Assembly (NCBI GenBank): GCA_025526995.1
Contig: JAHLKG010000018.1
Coordinates: 496,001-560,000 of the forward strand
Reading direction: 5' to 3'
Source of the DNA: Powellomyces hirtus
Lineage: Eukaryota > Chytridiomycota > Chytridiomycetes > Spizellomycetales > Powellomycetaceae
Length of the DNA stretch: 64,000 nucleotides
In this document: positions 46,501 through 56,627 of the stretch, piece by piece
Layout of the letters: each line of letters begins with the position of its first letter
Numbering within the stretch: the stretch's first letter is position 1
Made by a program: the position numbers and the translations under genes
Notes under the pieces: model-generated
What the model saw: only the letters and a program-made list of their open reading frames with translations
The model's database searches: none
Told to the model about the DNA's origin: nothing

Positions 46501-48257
46501 GGCTCAGGACCAGTCCGAATGATATCCATCATTATTTTATGAAGTGTTGCCTGTAAAGATTGAGGCATACAGTAAGCGGAAACGATCATCAAATTAATTC
46601 AAAGCGATACGATGCAACCGGTACCTGAACTGATTCTGTAATGGTGCGCAAAGAGGCCATAGCAGTCTTGATGTTTCCCACATTTCGCGATCCGATGAAA
46701 AACCCATCATTCATACGAGCGTTCCCATCCGTAAAGGTATTTCCGCTGCCAAAATAGTGCTCTGCTATGATAGGATCCGTGTCCGGAAAGCTGCTGATAC
46801 GGGCGAAGAAAGGTCCAAGAAAGCTCAATACTTCAATTGTCTTTGCGGTCGGCGAGGGGTTCCAAATGGGCAAGGACGGCAACTACACAAGCAGAACATG
46901 TTACCAAAATATATTGGTCGTCTTCAATATTGAGGGAACATACCGTCATGGCAACGGGTGGCAAGGAAACAAGCATTTCCAGAACCTAATGTCTAGTCAG
47001 CTGATGTCAGTATCAGGAAATGGACACTACGAGCTCGTACCCTAAGAGGAGTGACATAATCCTTGAGCAGGGTTTGCTGACGCATATGGGCTGATAACGA
47101 TCTTGCGATGTATTCAAGGTACTGTTACATGTTAGACACGTGCGATCCACGTAATCGCCATTTGGTGTTGTACCTCGGGCAATCCATCGTCTTTGAATCG
47201 GGCTATAAAGCTGTCTAGAAATTGACGAGGAAGGGCGTTCTCGGCTTCATCCACATTGGGGTTGAGCATTTTTCTGGCAATACACGAAGGTCCTTCCTCG
47301 ATAGCACTGACGGATATGTAGCATTAGCATTAGGCGTCGACGGCATAGCAAAGGTATGAGGTGCACCTCTGCGGTTGCGGAAAGCTGCCAGCCATATCCG
47401 GGTGGATTGTCAGTCCACTGTAGTTGATAAGCAAGTCTTGCGCATTTTGCAGTGTCGCCAAGCGCCTCTCTGCTAATCGGGCGACCTCTGCGTTGCCTGC
47501 GCCTTTCTCCACCACCGTCAATGTTTTCCTGCGAATGTTAATGGCCCGCTTCCAGCACTCCACTAGGTAGTCAAATAAAGACCCGGACGTAGGAGCGGCA
47601 TTACTCTCCAGCGATAAGCGCGAATAAAGAACCCGCTCAACTTGAGCTGCCGAGATCATTAGTGGCGTGCCTTCGGTTTGCATTTCCCTCACGAGATCTG
47701 GAAGGAATGTCTGATTCTTCCGTTCAGCAGTTGGACCCTAGTGAGATGAACGAAGACAATGGAGGTTCACGCCTATGTCGAAGTGCCCCAGTTCTCTAAC
47801 ACCCAAATAGGTCTTACGTCGAGACAACACTGGAACACATGCTGAAAAGCGTTATTCTCCCACTCATCGTCACTCTGATGGATGAACTGCTGGACCAGAC
47901 GCGCGTTCGACGCTGAAGGAGATGGCTTCGGAGGCGCGATGGGCTCTTCTTCTATCTGTTGTTCGTTTGATAGTTAGCGGAATATGCGGCCAAAAGAATA
48001 GTGCCGCTCAATCACCTTTGGTCGCGCTTGTGATGCTGGAGATTTGGGTACGCTAGGAGAAGTTATGGCGGCTGGGAACCCTGCACTCGGACTACCAGCT
48101 GGACTGGCGCCTGCCGGCATCATGGTAGCTGAGGACGCTAACTTGGCCAAACGCTTCTGCCTGATCTACGAAATGAAAACAAGGGGTGGTAGGCGTTGGT
48201 TGACTTTGCATCACACAGAACGAATGCAACAATATGTACCCGCTCCCCGTCATCCAT
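43558..48257 (-). CDS. UFD2: Ufd2-type ubiquitin chain elongation factor E4 (U-box)
   Basis: Minus-strand gene from ATG 48257 (MDDGER, then IRQKRLAKLASS after the first intron) to TGA 43560-43558. It has many exons of 60-450 bp. Seen in order: SNARLVQQFIHQSDDEWENN (about 47930-47850), ISAAQVERVLYSRLSLES (47680-47600), LGPFFARISSFPDTDP and AEHYFGSGNTF (46850-46720), RTGPEPREAVLKYFSYVLNL (46540-46450), MREVSSDGFMYNLLQVALR (46370 on), HFVADVFFLTLGFHHYGLM, then the armadillo-like core and the C-terminal U-box, DPLLYHTMEDPVILPTSG and IDRSTIKSHLLSD to DELRTKIQQWKR. Ufd2 extends ubiquitin chains on substrates handed over by Cdc48/p97, on the way to the proteasome. The core and U-box look complete; I did not fix each splice site. 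Confidence 0.92.
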
Positions 48258-48823
48258 GTCTGCTAGATTCGCTCTGCTAAGAGCGCTCAATGAATGGCCG
48301 GTAGTTGGGATTATTGCACAGTTGCTCGAGTCTTTGAGAGGAGTGGAACTTCCGGGAAAGCGCAAGATCGACCAGCTGCCAATGTCGGCTGCAAATGCGT
48401 TGTCATCACTTGTACTGGATTTAGGGCCTGGGTTACGCTGTCCTGTTGAATGTTGTCTGATGAACATATTTTGGTGCCAACAGCACAGTATTTTGTTTCA
48501 AATTAGTGTTTGCTGAAAATCCTGAGATTTGTTCTTCTTTTACACTTGCTTTGTCACGCTGTGAAATTGACAATCCAGAAAAAGGGGCGTAAATAATCAA
48601 CTTGTTCAAAGTTGTGTTTTTCACATCTTTACAAACTCCCACCTAACAATTTCGGTACAAAGTGATGGAAACAAAAGTACGCAAAGACAATGACTTGTAA
48701 GACTTACAATGTGCAATACACCTGAAGGCATACTAGTTATTGATTTAAATGCATGATAGAAAAGAATGAAAAAGCAATAAAATGTCTTATTATTAAAAAA
48801 TCTTTCAATTGAGAGTATTGAAA
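48258..48823. promoter_or_regulatory. UFD2 upstream region grading into the transposon nest
   Basis: Base composition turns A/T-rich after about 48480. No gene seen. The first LTR starts at 48824. Confidence 0.4.
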
Positions 48824-49180
48824 TGTTGAGAATAACGTACTCAATGTCGGTCCTTACATTAGATCCTAATTTGGAATCTTTGCTTAGAATGCGTGACTGA
48901 CATACTGGTAACCCAATGAGCTGAACTGGATTATGTGTAATCACGTGGAAAAAGAAAAAGTAGATAGTTTCATTCGACAAACAAAACTTTCTTGTTAAGA
49001 CTTAAGACATAGAATATACATTTCACACATACATCTCCTTGCATATGACAATATTACAACATTATCTGTTTCACAGAAGAGCTCAGTAAACCCCCCTATG
49101 AAGGCAATACAAGCAGAGTACTCAAATCTCATTCAGTTGTCTGCATTTCGAGTAAAGTATTGGAAACACCAATATTTCCA
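48824..49180 (+). repeat. copia-type LTR A (diverged)
   Basis: It begins TGTTGAG and ends TATTTCCA. It aligns along its length with LTR B at 49990-50349: shared blocks include the start, AGAATGCGT, AAGACTTAAGACATA, CATACATCTCC, GGCAATACAAGCAGA and the end. The two copies are clearly related but differ at many sites, so they are old or from two subfamilies. Confidence 0.75.
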
Positions 49181-49989
49181 ATAGAATTTGCTGCAAGCAG
49201 AGCTCCCGATTCTGAGGAGAATCATGTTTTTACATTGCTGTCTTCCCTACATTATGTCTCTCACACCCTTGTGGTGACTTTGGAGTCAACCAGTGAGGAG
49301 CTGGATTTGGCTTTTGTGACCTCAGAGCTGTTGCAAAGAAGTGAGGCCTGTAAATAGAAAAAAGAACTCTGAAAAGGCAGCTAAGCCCTTTGCCATAGAA
49401 GCTGATGCCAAAAGCCATGCTTGAAAGACTAACAAAGCAAAGAAAAACCCAGTTTGGAAGACAGGAGCCTCTCACCATCTGACTGGTTGCAAGGAGCTGT
49501 TTGGGAACTATCAGAAAATGTCTTCCATTGCCATTGAGATTGTAGATAATTACACATTGGAAGCTGTAGGGCATGTGATGCTTCTCACATGGATGATCAA
49601 CACAGAGGGGAAGACAGTGCCCTTGCACATTCAAAACAGCTTGCATGTCCCCAAAATGACCAAAAACCTCCCATCATTGGCTTGCCTTGCCAAAGCTGAA
49701 GCTTGGTTTGAAGTGGGACCAAAGGCTGTTTGCATCTCTGCAAAGGATGAGACCAATTTGTCTATGCCTTCAAGACAACACATGGGCAGGCAAATACTGG
49801 GATTGCCTACAACAAAGTAAGTAACACAACAAGTTAGGACTTGTGCCTATGGAATCAAAGAGGCTGGAGTCTGTATTTCTGTTTGAAAGTGGGCAGTGTT
49901 GAATAACCTGGGTTGTGTGGCAGCCAACAAGCTTTGGTTGAGTTAGATAGAGCCACAGCTGGCCGACTTGTGGCAAGTTACTATTGGAA
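49181..49989 (+). mobile_element. remnant of copia internal region (protease fragment)
   Basis: The translation around 49450-49740 resembles the copia protease and following linker: TGASHHLTGCKELFGNY in place of DSGAS.HMT, then VPLHIQNSLHVPKMTKNL. The catalytic Asp is lost and there is no long open frame. Only about 0.8 kb of internal sequence lies between LTR A and LTR B, so most of this element is deleted. Confidence 0.65.
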
Positions 49990-50349
49990 TGTTGAGACTT
50001 GCGCACTCAACGTTTAAGTCCATATATTAGATCCTTATTTAGATTCTCCAACTAGAATGCGTAACCGTGATATATCGGTAGCGCTAAGAGCTGAATTGGA
50101 TCACGTGGGATCATGTGATTTGAGAAAAAGTAGATTAGAACGCTCGACAAGCAAAACATTACCGATAAGACTTAAGACATAAAATACATTCACATACATT
50201 ACATCTCCGTACATCTGACAATGCTACACCGTCAATTGCATCACAGAAGGGCTCTGTAAACCTCCTACAAAGGCAATACAAGCAGACTGCCTCGAATTCG
50301 ACCAATTCTCTGCATTTCCGATAAAGTACTGAAAACGCCGATATCTCCA
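49990..50349 (+). repeat. copia-type LTR B, 5' LTR of the following element
   Basis: It begins TGTTGAG and ends TATCTCCA. It is followed two bases later by the primer-binding site and the gag frame, so it acts as 5' LTR of the element to its right. Confidence 0.75.
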
Positions 50350-50351
50350 AT

Positions 50352-50364
50352 AGGTTATGAACCC
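50352..50364 (+). promoter_or_regulatory. primer-binding site resembling a half-tRNA initiator-Met primer
   Basis: GGTTATGAACCC right after LTR B is complementary to the anticodon-arm region of initiator tRNA-Met (CAU anticodon). Copia elements of insects use such an internal tRNA fragment as primer. The match is by eye only. Confidence 0.5.
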
Positions 50365-50470
50365 TGAGACTGGTCGAATTTGAATCATTCTCCCTTTGTA
50401 AAAACTTGAAAAACTACCAGTGTTCCGTCAAATTCAAGTGCCAAAAACATACCGAGCACACCGTCAAAAT

Positions 50471-51855
50471 GCCTACTGCAAGATCTCCCATTCAAGGAGT
50501 GCAGACCTGCCAACAAGCCCGTCAAACCACACAAGAAGCCAAACGGGGTCCTGACGCTGAAGAAGACGTTAATATTAATGCCTCGATCTACCATGATTCC
50601 CACAACGCAGATGTCAATGTGGATGAGATGAATCCTGGAGAAATTCATGCAGAACTGGCAACAGAACTGACCGGACCGGAGACTGACAGTGTCATGCATC
50701 TTCTGCAGAGGTTCAAGATGGAAATGGATGAAAAGTTCGACCATCAAATGGAGAAGTTGGAGAAGACTCTCTTGACTAAGTCAAATCCTCTCGCTACATC
50801 ACCTTCCCATCAATACAAAAAGTACGAAAGCGGACATCCTCACATCAGCGGTTATAATTCACTTACTTCATCAATGAGAAGCCTAAAAGCAGCTCTTAAG
50901 TACTGTGAAAGGGTCCTGATTGGGTGCGGTTATAGGCACAATATCCGCTATACAGCGCTTTGGGTACCGACATAGCTTTTGGGTGAGTTTGGGTATGTGC
51001 CGGGGTGTGCTAGTATGCCTAGTGCTAAGGGCAAGAGTAGAAGTGCTGCTCTGTGTGAGTACCTCTATCCTTAGTACTAGACTACACGCCTCTGCATATA
51101 GACCTAGGAGAATTGTCCTCCAGTGTACCGCAGTAATACAACTCTGTCTTTTCTCGGGAGGACCCTGGGGTCCACCCATGTATATACTTATGCATTGCTA
51201 TAGCAGAGAATGCGGCACATGCCGTCCAGTCTCTGTATATCTGACTTCACACACAAAAGTGATACAAAACATGTGTACTTAACTAACTAACTAACTAAAG
51301 GACCCTTAAATACCGTCCCTTTCACAGTACCCTTTCCTACACCAACAAATTACTCATGGCAAAGTTGAAGCCCCAACTGTCCCTTACTTTCGTCTGCCTT
51401 TTCCAATGGAGAGCAATGCAACTACAAGCAGCCGAAAGAGCAAAGACCGTGAAGCCCAGCACACATCATTCAAATTCTTTGAATCAGCAATCAATGAAGT
51501 CATGAAATTCGACGGAACGGGAAATCTCTCAAAACGCGTTGATTTTGTTGATCAAGTTGATGTGCTCTTTCACCTCAAATCTGTACCTGGAGAAGAACAA
51601 CTCTCCTTCATATTCAGGAAGCTCACTGGCAATACAAAGCAATGGTACCAAAACTACTGCAAAAAGGCTGATGAAGGGAAATATCCTCCTATCACAAATT
51701 GGCAAACTTTCAAGCAACCTTTCCTCTGGCGTTATCAACTGACTGATCATAAGGAGACCCTACTCACTCAGCTCAAAAGACTACGACAAGGAAGCCATAC
51801 CATCTCACAGTACAACACCTCTTTTACGAAGATTACCAGCCAGCTCATCATGTAG
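50471..51855 (+). pseudogene. copia gag gene, split by an inserted element
   Basis: The frame starts at ATG 50471 (MPTARSPIQGVQTCQQARQT), contains a coiled-coil-like stretch (MHLLQRFKMEMDEKFDHQME) and is cut at 50902 by the 425-bp TIR element. Right of the insert the same frame resumes and runs through ESNATTSSRKSKDREAQHTS, a capsid-like core (FDGTGNLSKRVDFVDQ, NTKQWYQNYCKK) to TAG at 51853-51855. Downstream in another frame a CX2CX4HX4C zinc knuckle (CWLCNLHEHTPFNC, about 52037-52078) and a protease (LDSGCSQHIT, about 52160-52190) follow, interrupted by stops. The gene packages element RNA into virus-like particles; this copy is dead. Confidence 0.75.
50903..51327. mobile_element. 425-bp MITE-like element with terminal inverted repeats and TA target duplication
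   Basis: The left end reads CTGTGAAAGGGTCC; the right end is the reverse complement CCCTTTCACAG, with GGACCC again 17 bp further in. It is flanked by TA on both sides (50901-50902 and 51328-51329). The gag frame left and right of it is continuous if one TA and the element are left out. It has no coding frame, and an (AACT)n run near 51281-51297. A TA target site points to a Tc1/mariner-type transposase acting in trans. Confidence 0.8.
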
Positions 51856-52129
51856 ATTCCATTTCTGGTCTACAAGTGGCTCTACCTTTGAGGAATGAAC
51901 GAACATCGAGCTGAACTTGTCAGAATTCAAAATTGCAATGATCTCAAAAGCCTACAAGCAGCAGCCAAACGTTTGGATATTGGAAGTAACAAGAATAACC
52001 AAAACAACCGTTTTTAAGAAGCAAAACTTCCCTTGTTGGTTATGCAATTTGCATGAACATACTCCATTCAATTGTCCCTTCAAAACCAAAGCTGTCATAG
52101 CCTAGAAACCCGCTGCTAATGCCAACATT

Positions 52130-52630
52130 GCAGAAGCACACAATGCCACTACATGTGCATACCTGGATTCGGGCTGTTCACAGCACATCACAAATGACAT
52201 TTCCATTCTTGAATCCTACAAAGAGCATTCAACATGCATTAGATTTGGAAACAACGCTTTTCTGGATGCTGAAGCAAAAGGGAATGCTACCTTGAAGCTT
52301 TCAGATGGAGATGTACCTCTCACAACTGTTGTCTACTTACCGAAACTTGCCAAGACCCGCATCTCAGTCTCTGCACTCACTAGAGATGGAAAGAGAGTTA
52401 CCTTTGAAGATGAGAGCACCATTATGCAAGACTGCAACAGCACTACAAACAACATTACCATACCTCATGTTTGAGGAATGTATCACATCTCACCAACTCT
52501 GATGGCTTTTGTCACCCAAACGCGCTCAAAGACAAACACGTCAAGCTCACTGACACACGCGTTGAACAATACATCTACCGAATCAAAGAAATGGATAAAC
52601 GCGTCCAATGTAATAACAAATGTATCCAAT
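52130..52630 (+). pseudogene. copia protease and gag-pre-integrase fragment
   Basis: The protease active site LDSGCSQHIT is followed by NATLKLSDGDVPLTTVVYLP and SALTRDGKRVTF, then a stop, then GMYHISP, which resembles the start of the gag-pre-integrase domain. Homology stops at about 52640, where another copia element takes over. The integrase, RT and RNase H of this element are missing. Confidence 0.6.
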
Positions 52631-52639
52631 ACATTGATG

Positions 52640-55600
52640 TGGAGTGCCATCGAACGGACCCTCCCTCTGGACACCTCTGACCAGGATGCTTGCAGGGAGG
52701 AGGAAAAGGCTATGCCTGCTTTGGTGCTGTCATTGGGAGATGAGCAACTCATGCATGTGCAGAATGCTGCAACTGCTGATGAGGTCTGGAGGAAGCTGAA
52801 GGAGGTGCATGAGAGGAAGGGGATTGCAAACAAGCTCTATCAGAGATGCAAGTTCCTGACAGTGGTGATGGAGGATGGAGATTGGATGCTGGAACACATC
52901 AACAAGGTCAAGATGATGGCTCAACAGCTGGAGGCCATTGGGGCAAAAGTGGACAATGAGGACATCATCAGCACACTGCTCTACAGCCTGCCAGAGAGCT
53001 TTGAGTCACTCATTGTGTCTCTGGAGTCCAGGGCAGATGGCCTGACTGTGGAGTTCCTCTCTGCAAGGCTTCTGCATGAGAGGACACGCCGCTCTGAAGG
53101 ACAGGATGGCGGTGGAAAGGACAGCAGGCCTTCTATGGCAGGAGCCGGATCAGCAACACCACTATGGAGAAGGCAGGAGGGCCTTGCTTCTATTGTGGAA
53201 AGGAAGGGCACTTCAAGAAGGAGTGCAGGAAGAGGCTGGCAGCAGAGCAAAAGAGCTTGGAGGCAAACCAGGCTTCTGGACATGAGGCCTTTGCCTTCTT
53301 GGCCACCAGCAGCAGAGGTGGCCATTGGATCATCGACTCAGGTGCATCACAGCACATGACCAGCAACAGAGCCTGGTTGAGCAACTGGCAACCTCTCAAC
53401 AATGTTAGGGTGCATCTGGCTGACAACAGGACAGTGAAGGTGACTGAAAAGGGCACAGCAACCATCCAGACAGCTCTCCCTAATGGCAAGATGACCATCT
53501 CCACCTTCAAGGATGTCTTGCTTGTGCCCAACCTCGAGAGAAGCATTCTGTCAGTTGCTTAGCTGGAGGGATCAGGAGCCAACATCCAGTTTGTTGGAGG
53601 AAGATGCGAAATCAGGACCAGGAAAGGTGCACTTACTCTCAGCTGCGACCGTCAAGAGGGGCTTTATGCCCTGGGACAACCTCTGGATGCTGCTGCCCAG
53701 TGCCATGCTGTTGCCATCAGCACAACTGTAGCAACTCTGGAGACCTGGCATCGACACCTGGGGCATCTCAACTGTCAAAGCATCCAGCTTATGGCCAGGA
53801 AAGGTCTGGTCCAGGGGATGGAAGCAGTAGGAGAACTGGAAACAACACCCTGCTCAACCTGTGCTCTAGGCAAGGCCACCAAGCTGCCCTTCCCTAAGGA
53901 GCGCTTATCCAGGGCTTCAGAAGTCTTGGAACTGCTGCATTCACATGTTTGTGGACCAATGAGGATGCTTACAATTGAAGGAGCTCGCTATGTTGTCCTC
54001 TTCATTGACAACAAGACAGCGCAGTCTTGCTCTATCTGCTCAAGATCAAGGCAGAGATGCTTCCCAGCTTCAAGATCTTTGCTGCAGCAGCTGCAACAGA
54101 GACAGGATGCTTGTTCAAGGTCCTGCAGTCAGACCATGGTGGAGAATTCCTCTCCAAGGCATTCTCAAACTTCACTCAGTCCTTGGGCATCTGACACCAG
54201 CTCAGTTCTGTTTCCACACCTCAGCAGAATGGGATTGCAGAACGCATGAACAGGACCCTGGTTGAGATGGCTTGATGCCTGCTGCTCCAAGCTGGCCTTC
54301 CCTACAAGTTCTGGGGTGAAGCACTCATGACAGCTGCATACCTGAGGAACCGAAGCCCCACTGGAGCTCTCCATAACAAGGCCACACCCTGGCAGAGGTG
54401 GACAGGCACTCGTCCAAACATTCAGCACCTTTACATCTTTGGCTGCACAGCCTATGCTTCCATTCTCAAGATGAACCAGCACAAGCTTGGTCTAAATGCC
54501 ACCAAATGTATCTTCCTGGGCTACAGCCAGACTACAAAGGCTATCGATTCTGGGACAAGGCTGCTGGCAAGCTGATTGAGAGCAGAGACGTCCAGTTTGA
54601 TGAGGAGTCCCTTGCTGGAGATCATGGCAAGCCAGATCCTGCTGCCCAGGCTTCCCTTGACATGGCAGATGAGCTGTCAGATGCTGAAGATGACTCTTCT
54701 CAGCAGGGAGAGGCATGGGAGGATGCCTTTGAGCAAGGGGACAAGCTGGATGGTGGCTCGGAGCAAGAAGAGGACTTTGAGGATGCTCTGGAGCACCAGC
54801 CTAGCCCTGTGGGAGCGATTCCATCTGCTCCCAGGAAGCCTAAGGCCTCCAAAGTGCCTGAACGGAGCTCAGCCTGCATCCAACAGCCCCCTTGAGAGTA
54901 CTGGAAGTCAGGGACTACTCTGCTGGCTGAGGCAGCTGGCCTGCTGGCTGATGCTATTGCACCTGGAGAAGACAAACCTGCCTCTCTCAAGGCTGCCCTG
55001 AAAGCCTCTGATGCAAGGCAGTGGGAGCAAGCAGCTCAAACCGAACTCGACAGCCTGCATGCCAACCACAAAGGGATCTTGTTCCCTTGCCTGCAGGCTG
55101 TCAGCCCATTAAGTGCAAGTGGGTCTTCAAGATCAAGAGAGCAGCAGATGGCTTGCTCCAATGCTGCAAGGCCTGTCTGGTTGCCAAAGGCTTCTTTCAA
55201 CAAGAGGGAGTTGATTACGGCAAGCCGTTTGCCCCTGTGGCCAAATTCGGCTCTGTCAGGACGGTTCTGGCTATTGCAGCCATTGAGGAAATGGAACTGG
55301 AGCAGATGGATGCTGTGACAGCATTCCTTAACCCTGACATTGAGGAAGAGATCTATATGGAGCAGCCTGAGGGCTTTGCCATTGCTGAGTAGGAGGATCT
55401 GGTTTGCAGACTTTGTCACAGCCTGTATGGTCTCAAGCAGTCATCTCGCAACTGGAATCAGCTTCTTGATGCCTGCCTCAAGCAGCTGGGCTTTGTGCAG
55501 AGCAAGGCTGACAATTGCATCTACACCCTGCATGCTCATGACCCCAAGAGTGCCCTGTATCTCTGGTCTATGTGGATGACCTGATTCTGGCATCAAAATC

Positions 55601-56600
55601 CATGGTGCAGATCAACCACATTAAGACTGAGCTCTCCAAGCAGTTCAAGATGACAGACATGGGCGCTCTGGGACTGTTTCTTGGAGTCGAGATTACCAGG
55701 GACTGCCCCAGCTGTCGCCTGTGGCTCTCTCAGAAGCACTATCTCCAGAAGATGCTTGCCAGCTTTGGCATGGACTACGGCAAACCAGTCAGCACACCAG
55801 TTGAGACCTCCACTCGCTTGACCAAGGCCATGGAGCCCCAAAGCGATGATGAGAGGGCCCAGATGGCAAACACACCCTACCGGAGTGCCATTGGCAGCCT
55901 GATCTATGCATTGCTTGGCACTAGGCTCGATCTTGCAGCCTCTGTGGGCAGTGTGAGCCAGTTCGTGGCCAACCCTGGGCCTGGGCATTGGCAAGCTGTA
56001 AAGCACATTCTGCACTATGTGTCAGGCACGCTGGATGCTGTTCTCGAGCTGGGAGGATCCTTCAGCATGGCCCCAGACGTGAAAGGGTCCTCTGACTTGG
56101 ACTGGGCTGGCTGCCCGGACTCCAGGGGCTCCACCACTGGCTTTGTCTTCATGTTTGGAGGCCCTGTAGCCTGGCAAAGTAAGCGTCAGCCCACTGTGGC
56201 TCTGTCCAGCACTGAGGCAGAGTACATGGCCCTCACTCAGGCCTACAAAGAGGCAATTTGGCTCAGGCAACTACTGATTGAGCGAGGCTATCCTCAGGGA
56301 TTGCCTTGCAAAATCTAGGAGGCCAACCAGGACTGCATTGCGCTTGCCAGGAACCCCACAAGCCATGTCAGGACCAAGCACATTGACATTAGGCACCACT
56401 TCATCCGTGAAGCCATTGCCAATCAACATGTGGACTTAGAGTATTGCCCCACCAAGGACATGGCAGCCAATCTGCTCACAAAGCAATTGCCCAGCCCCCA
56501 GTTTGCAAAGTTGCATGAGAAGCTGGGCCTGGGAATCAAGTCTGTTGTCTGAGTGGTAGGAGAGAGGAGATGTTAAATTGGGTGAAGGAGTCCTTGATGT
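52640..56600 (+). mobile_element. second copia-type retrotransposon body, 5'-truncated and mutated
   Basis: More GC-rich than its left neighbour. Seen in order on the plus strand: UBN2-type gag (ALVLSLGDEQLMHVQNAATA to about 53090), zinc knuckle CFYCGKEGHFKKEC (53183-53230), protease WIIDSGASQHMT (53325), gag-pre-integrase WHRHLGHLNCQSIQ with CSTCALGKA (53750-53880), integrase (53930-54500), RT with MDAVTAFLN and YVDDLILASKS (55305-55620), RNase H (DWAGCPDSRGSTTGF, SSTEAEYMALTQAY), then AGGAGAGAGGAGA as polypurine tract (56558-56571) and TGTTAAATTGGG as LTR start (56572). The 5' LTR is absent and the 3' LTR is cut at about 56635. At least five in-frame stops and several frameshifts break it. 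Confidence 0.85.
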
Positions 56601-56627
56601 AGTTCTTGATCCGAAGAGATAGAACCG

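Noticed and set aside
50903..51327. Helitron reading of the insert, because of CTAA near its right end
   Set aside because: The element has matching terminal inverted repeats and a TA duplication, which Helitrons lack; the CTAA run is an internal microsatellite.
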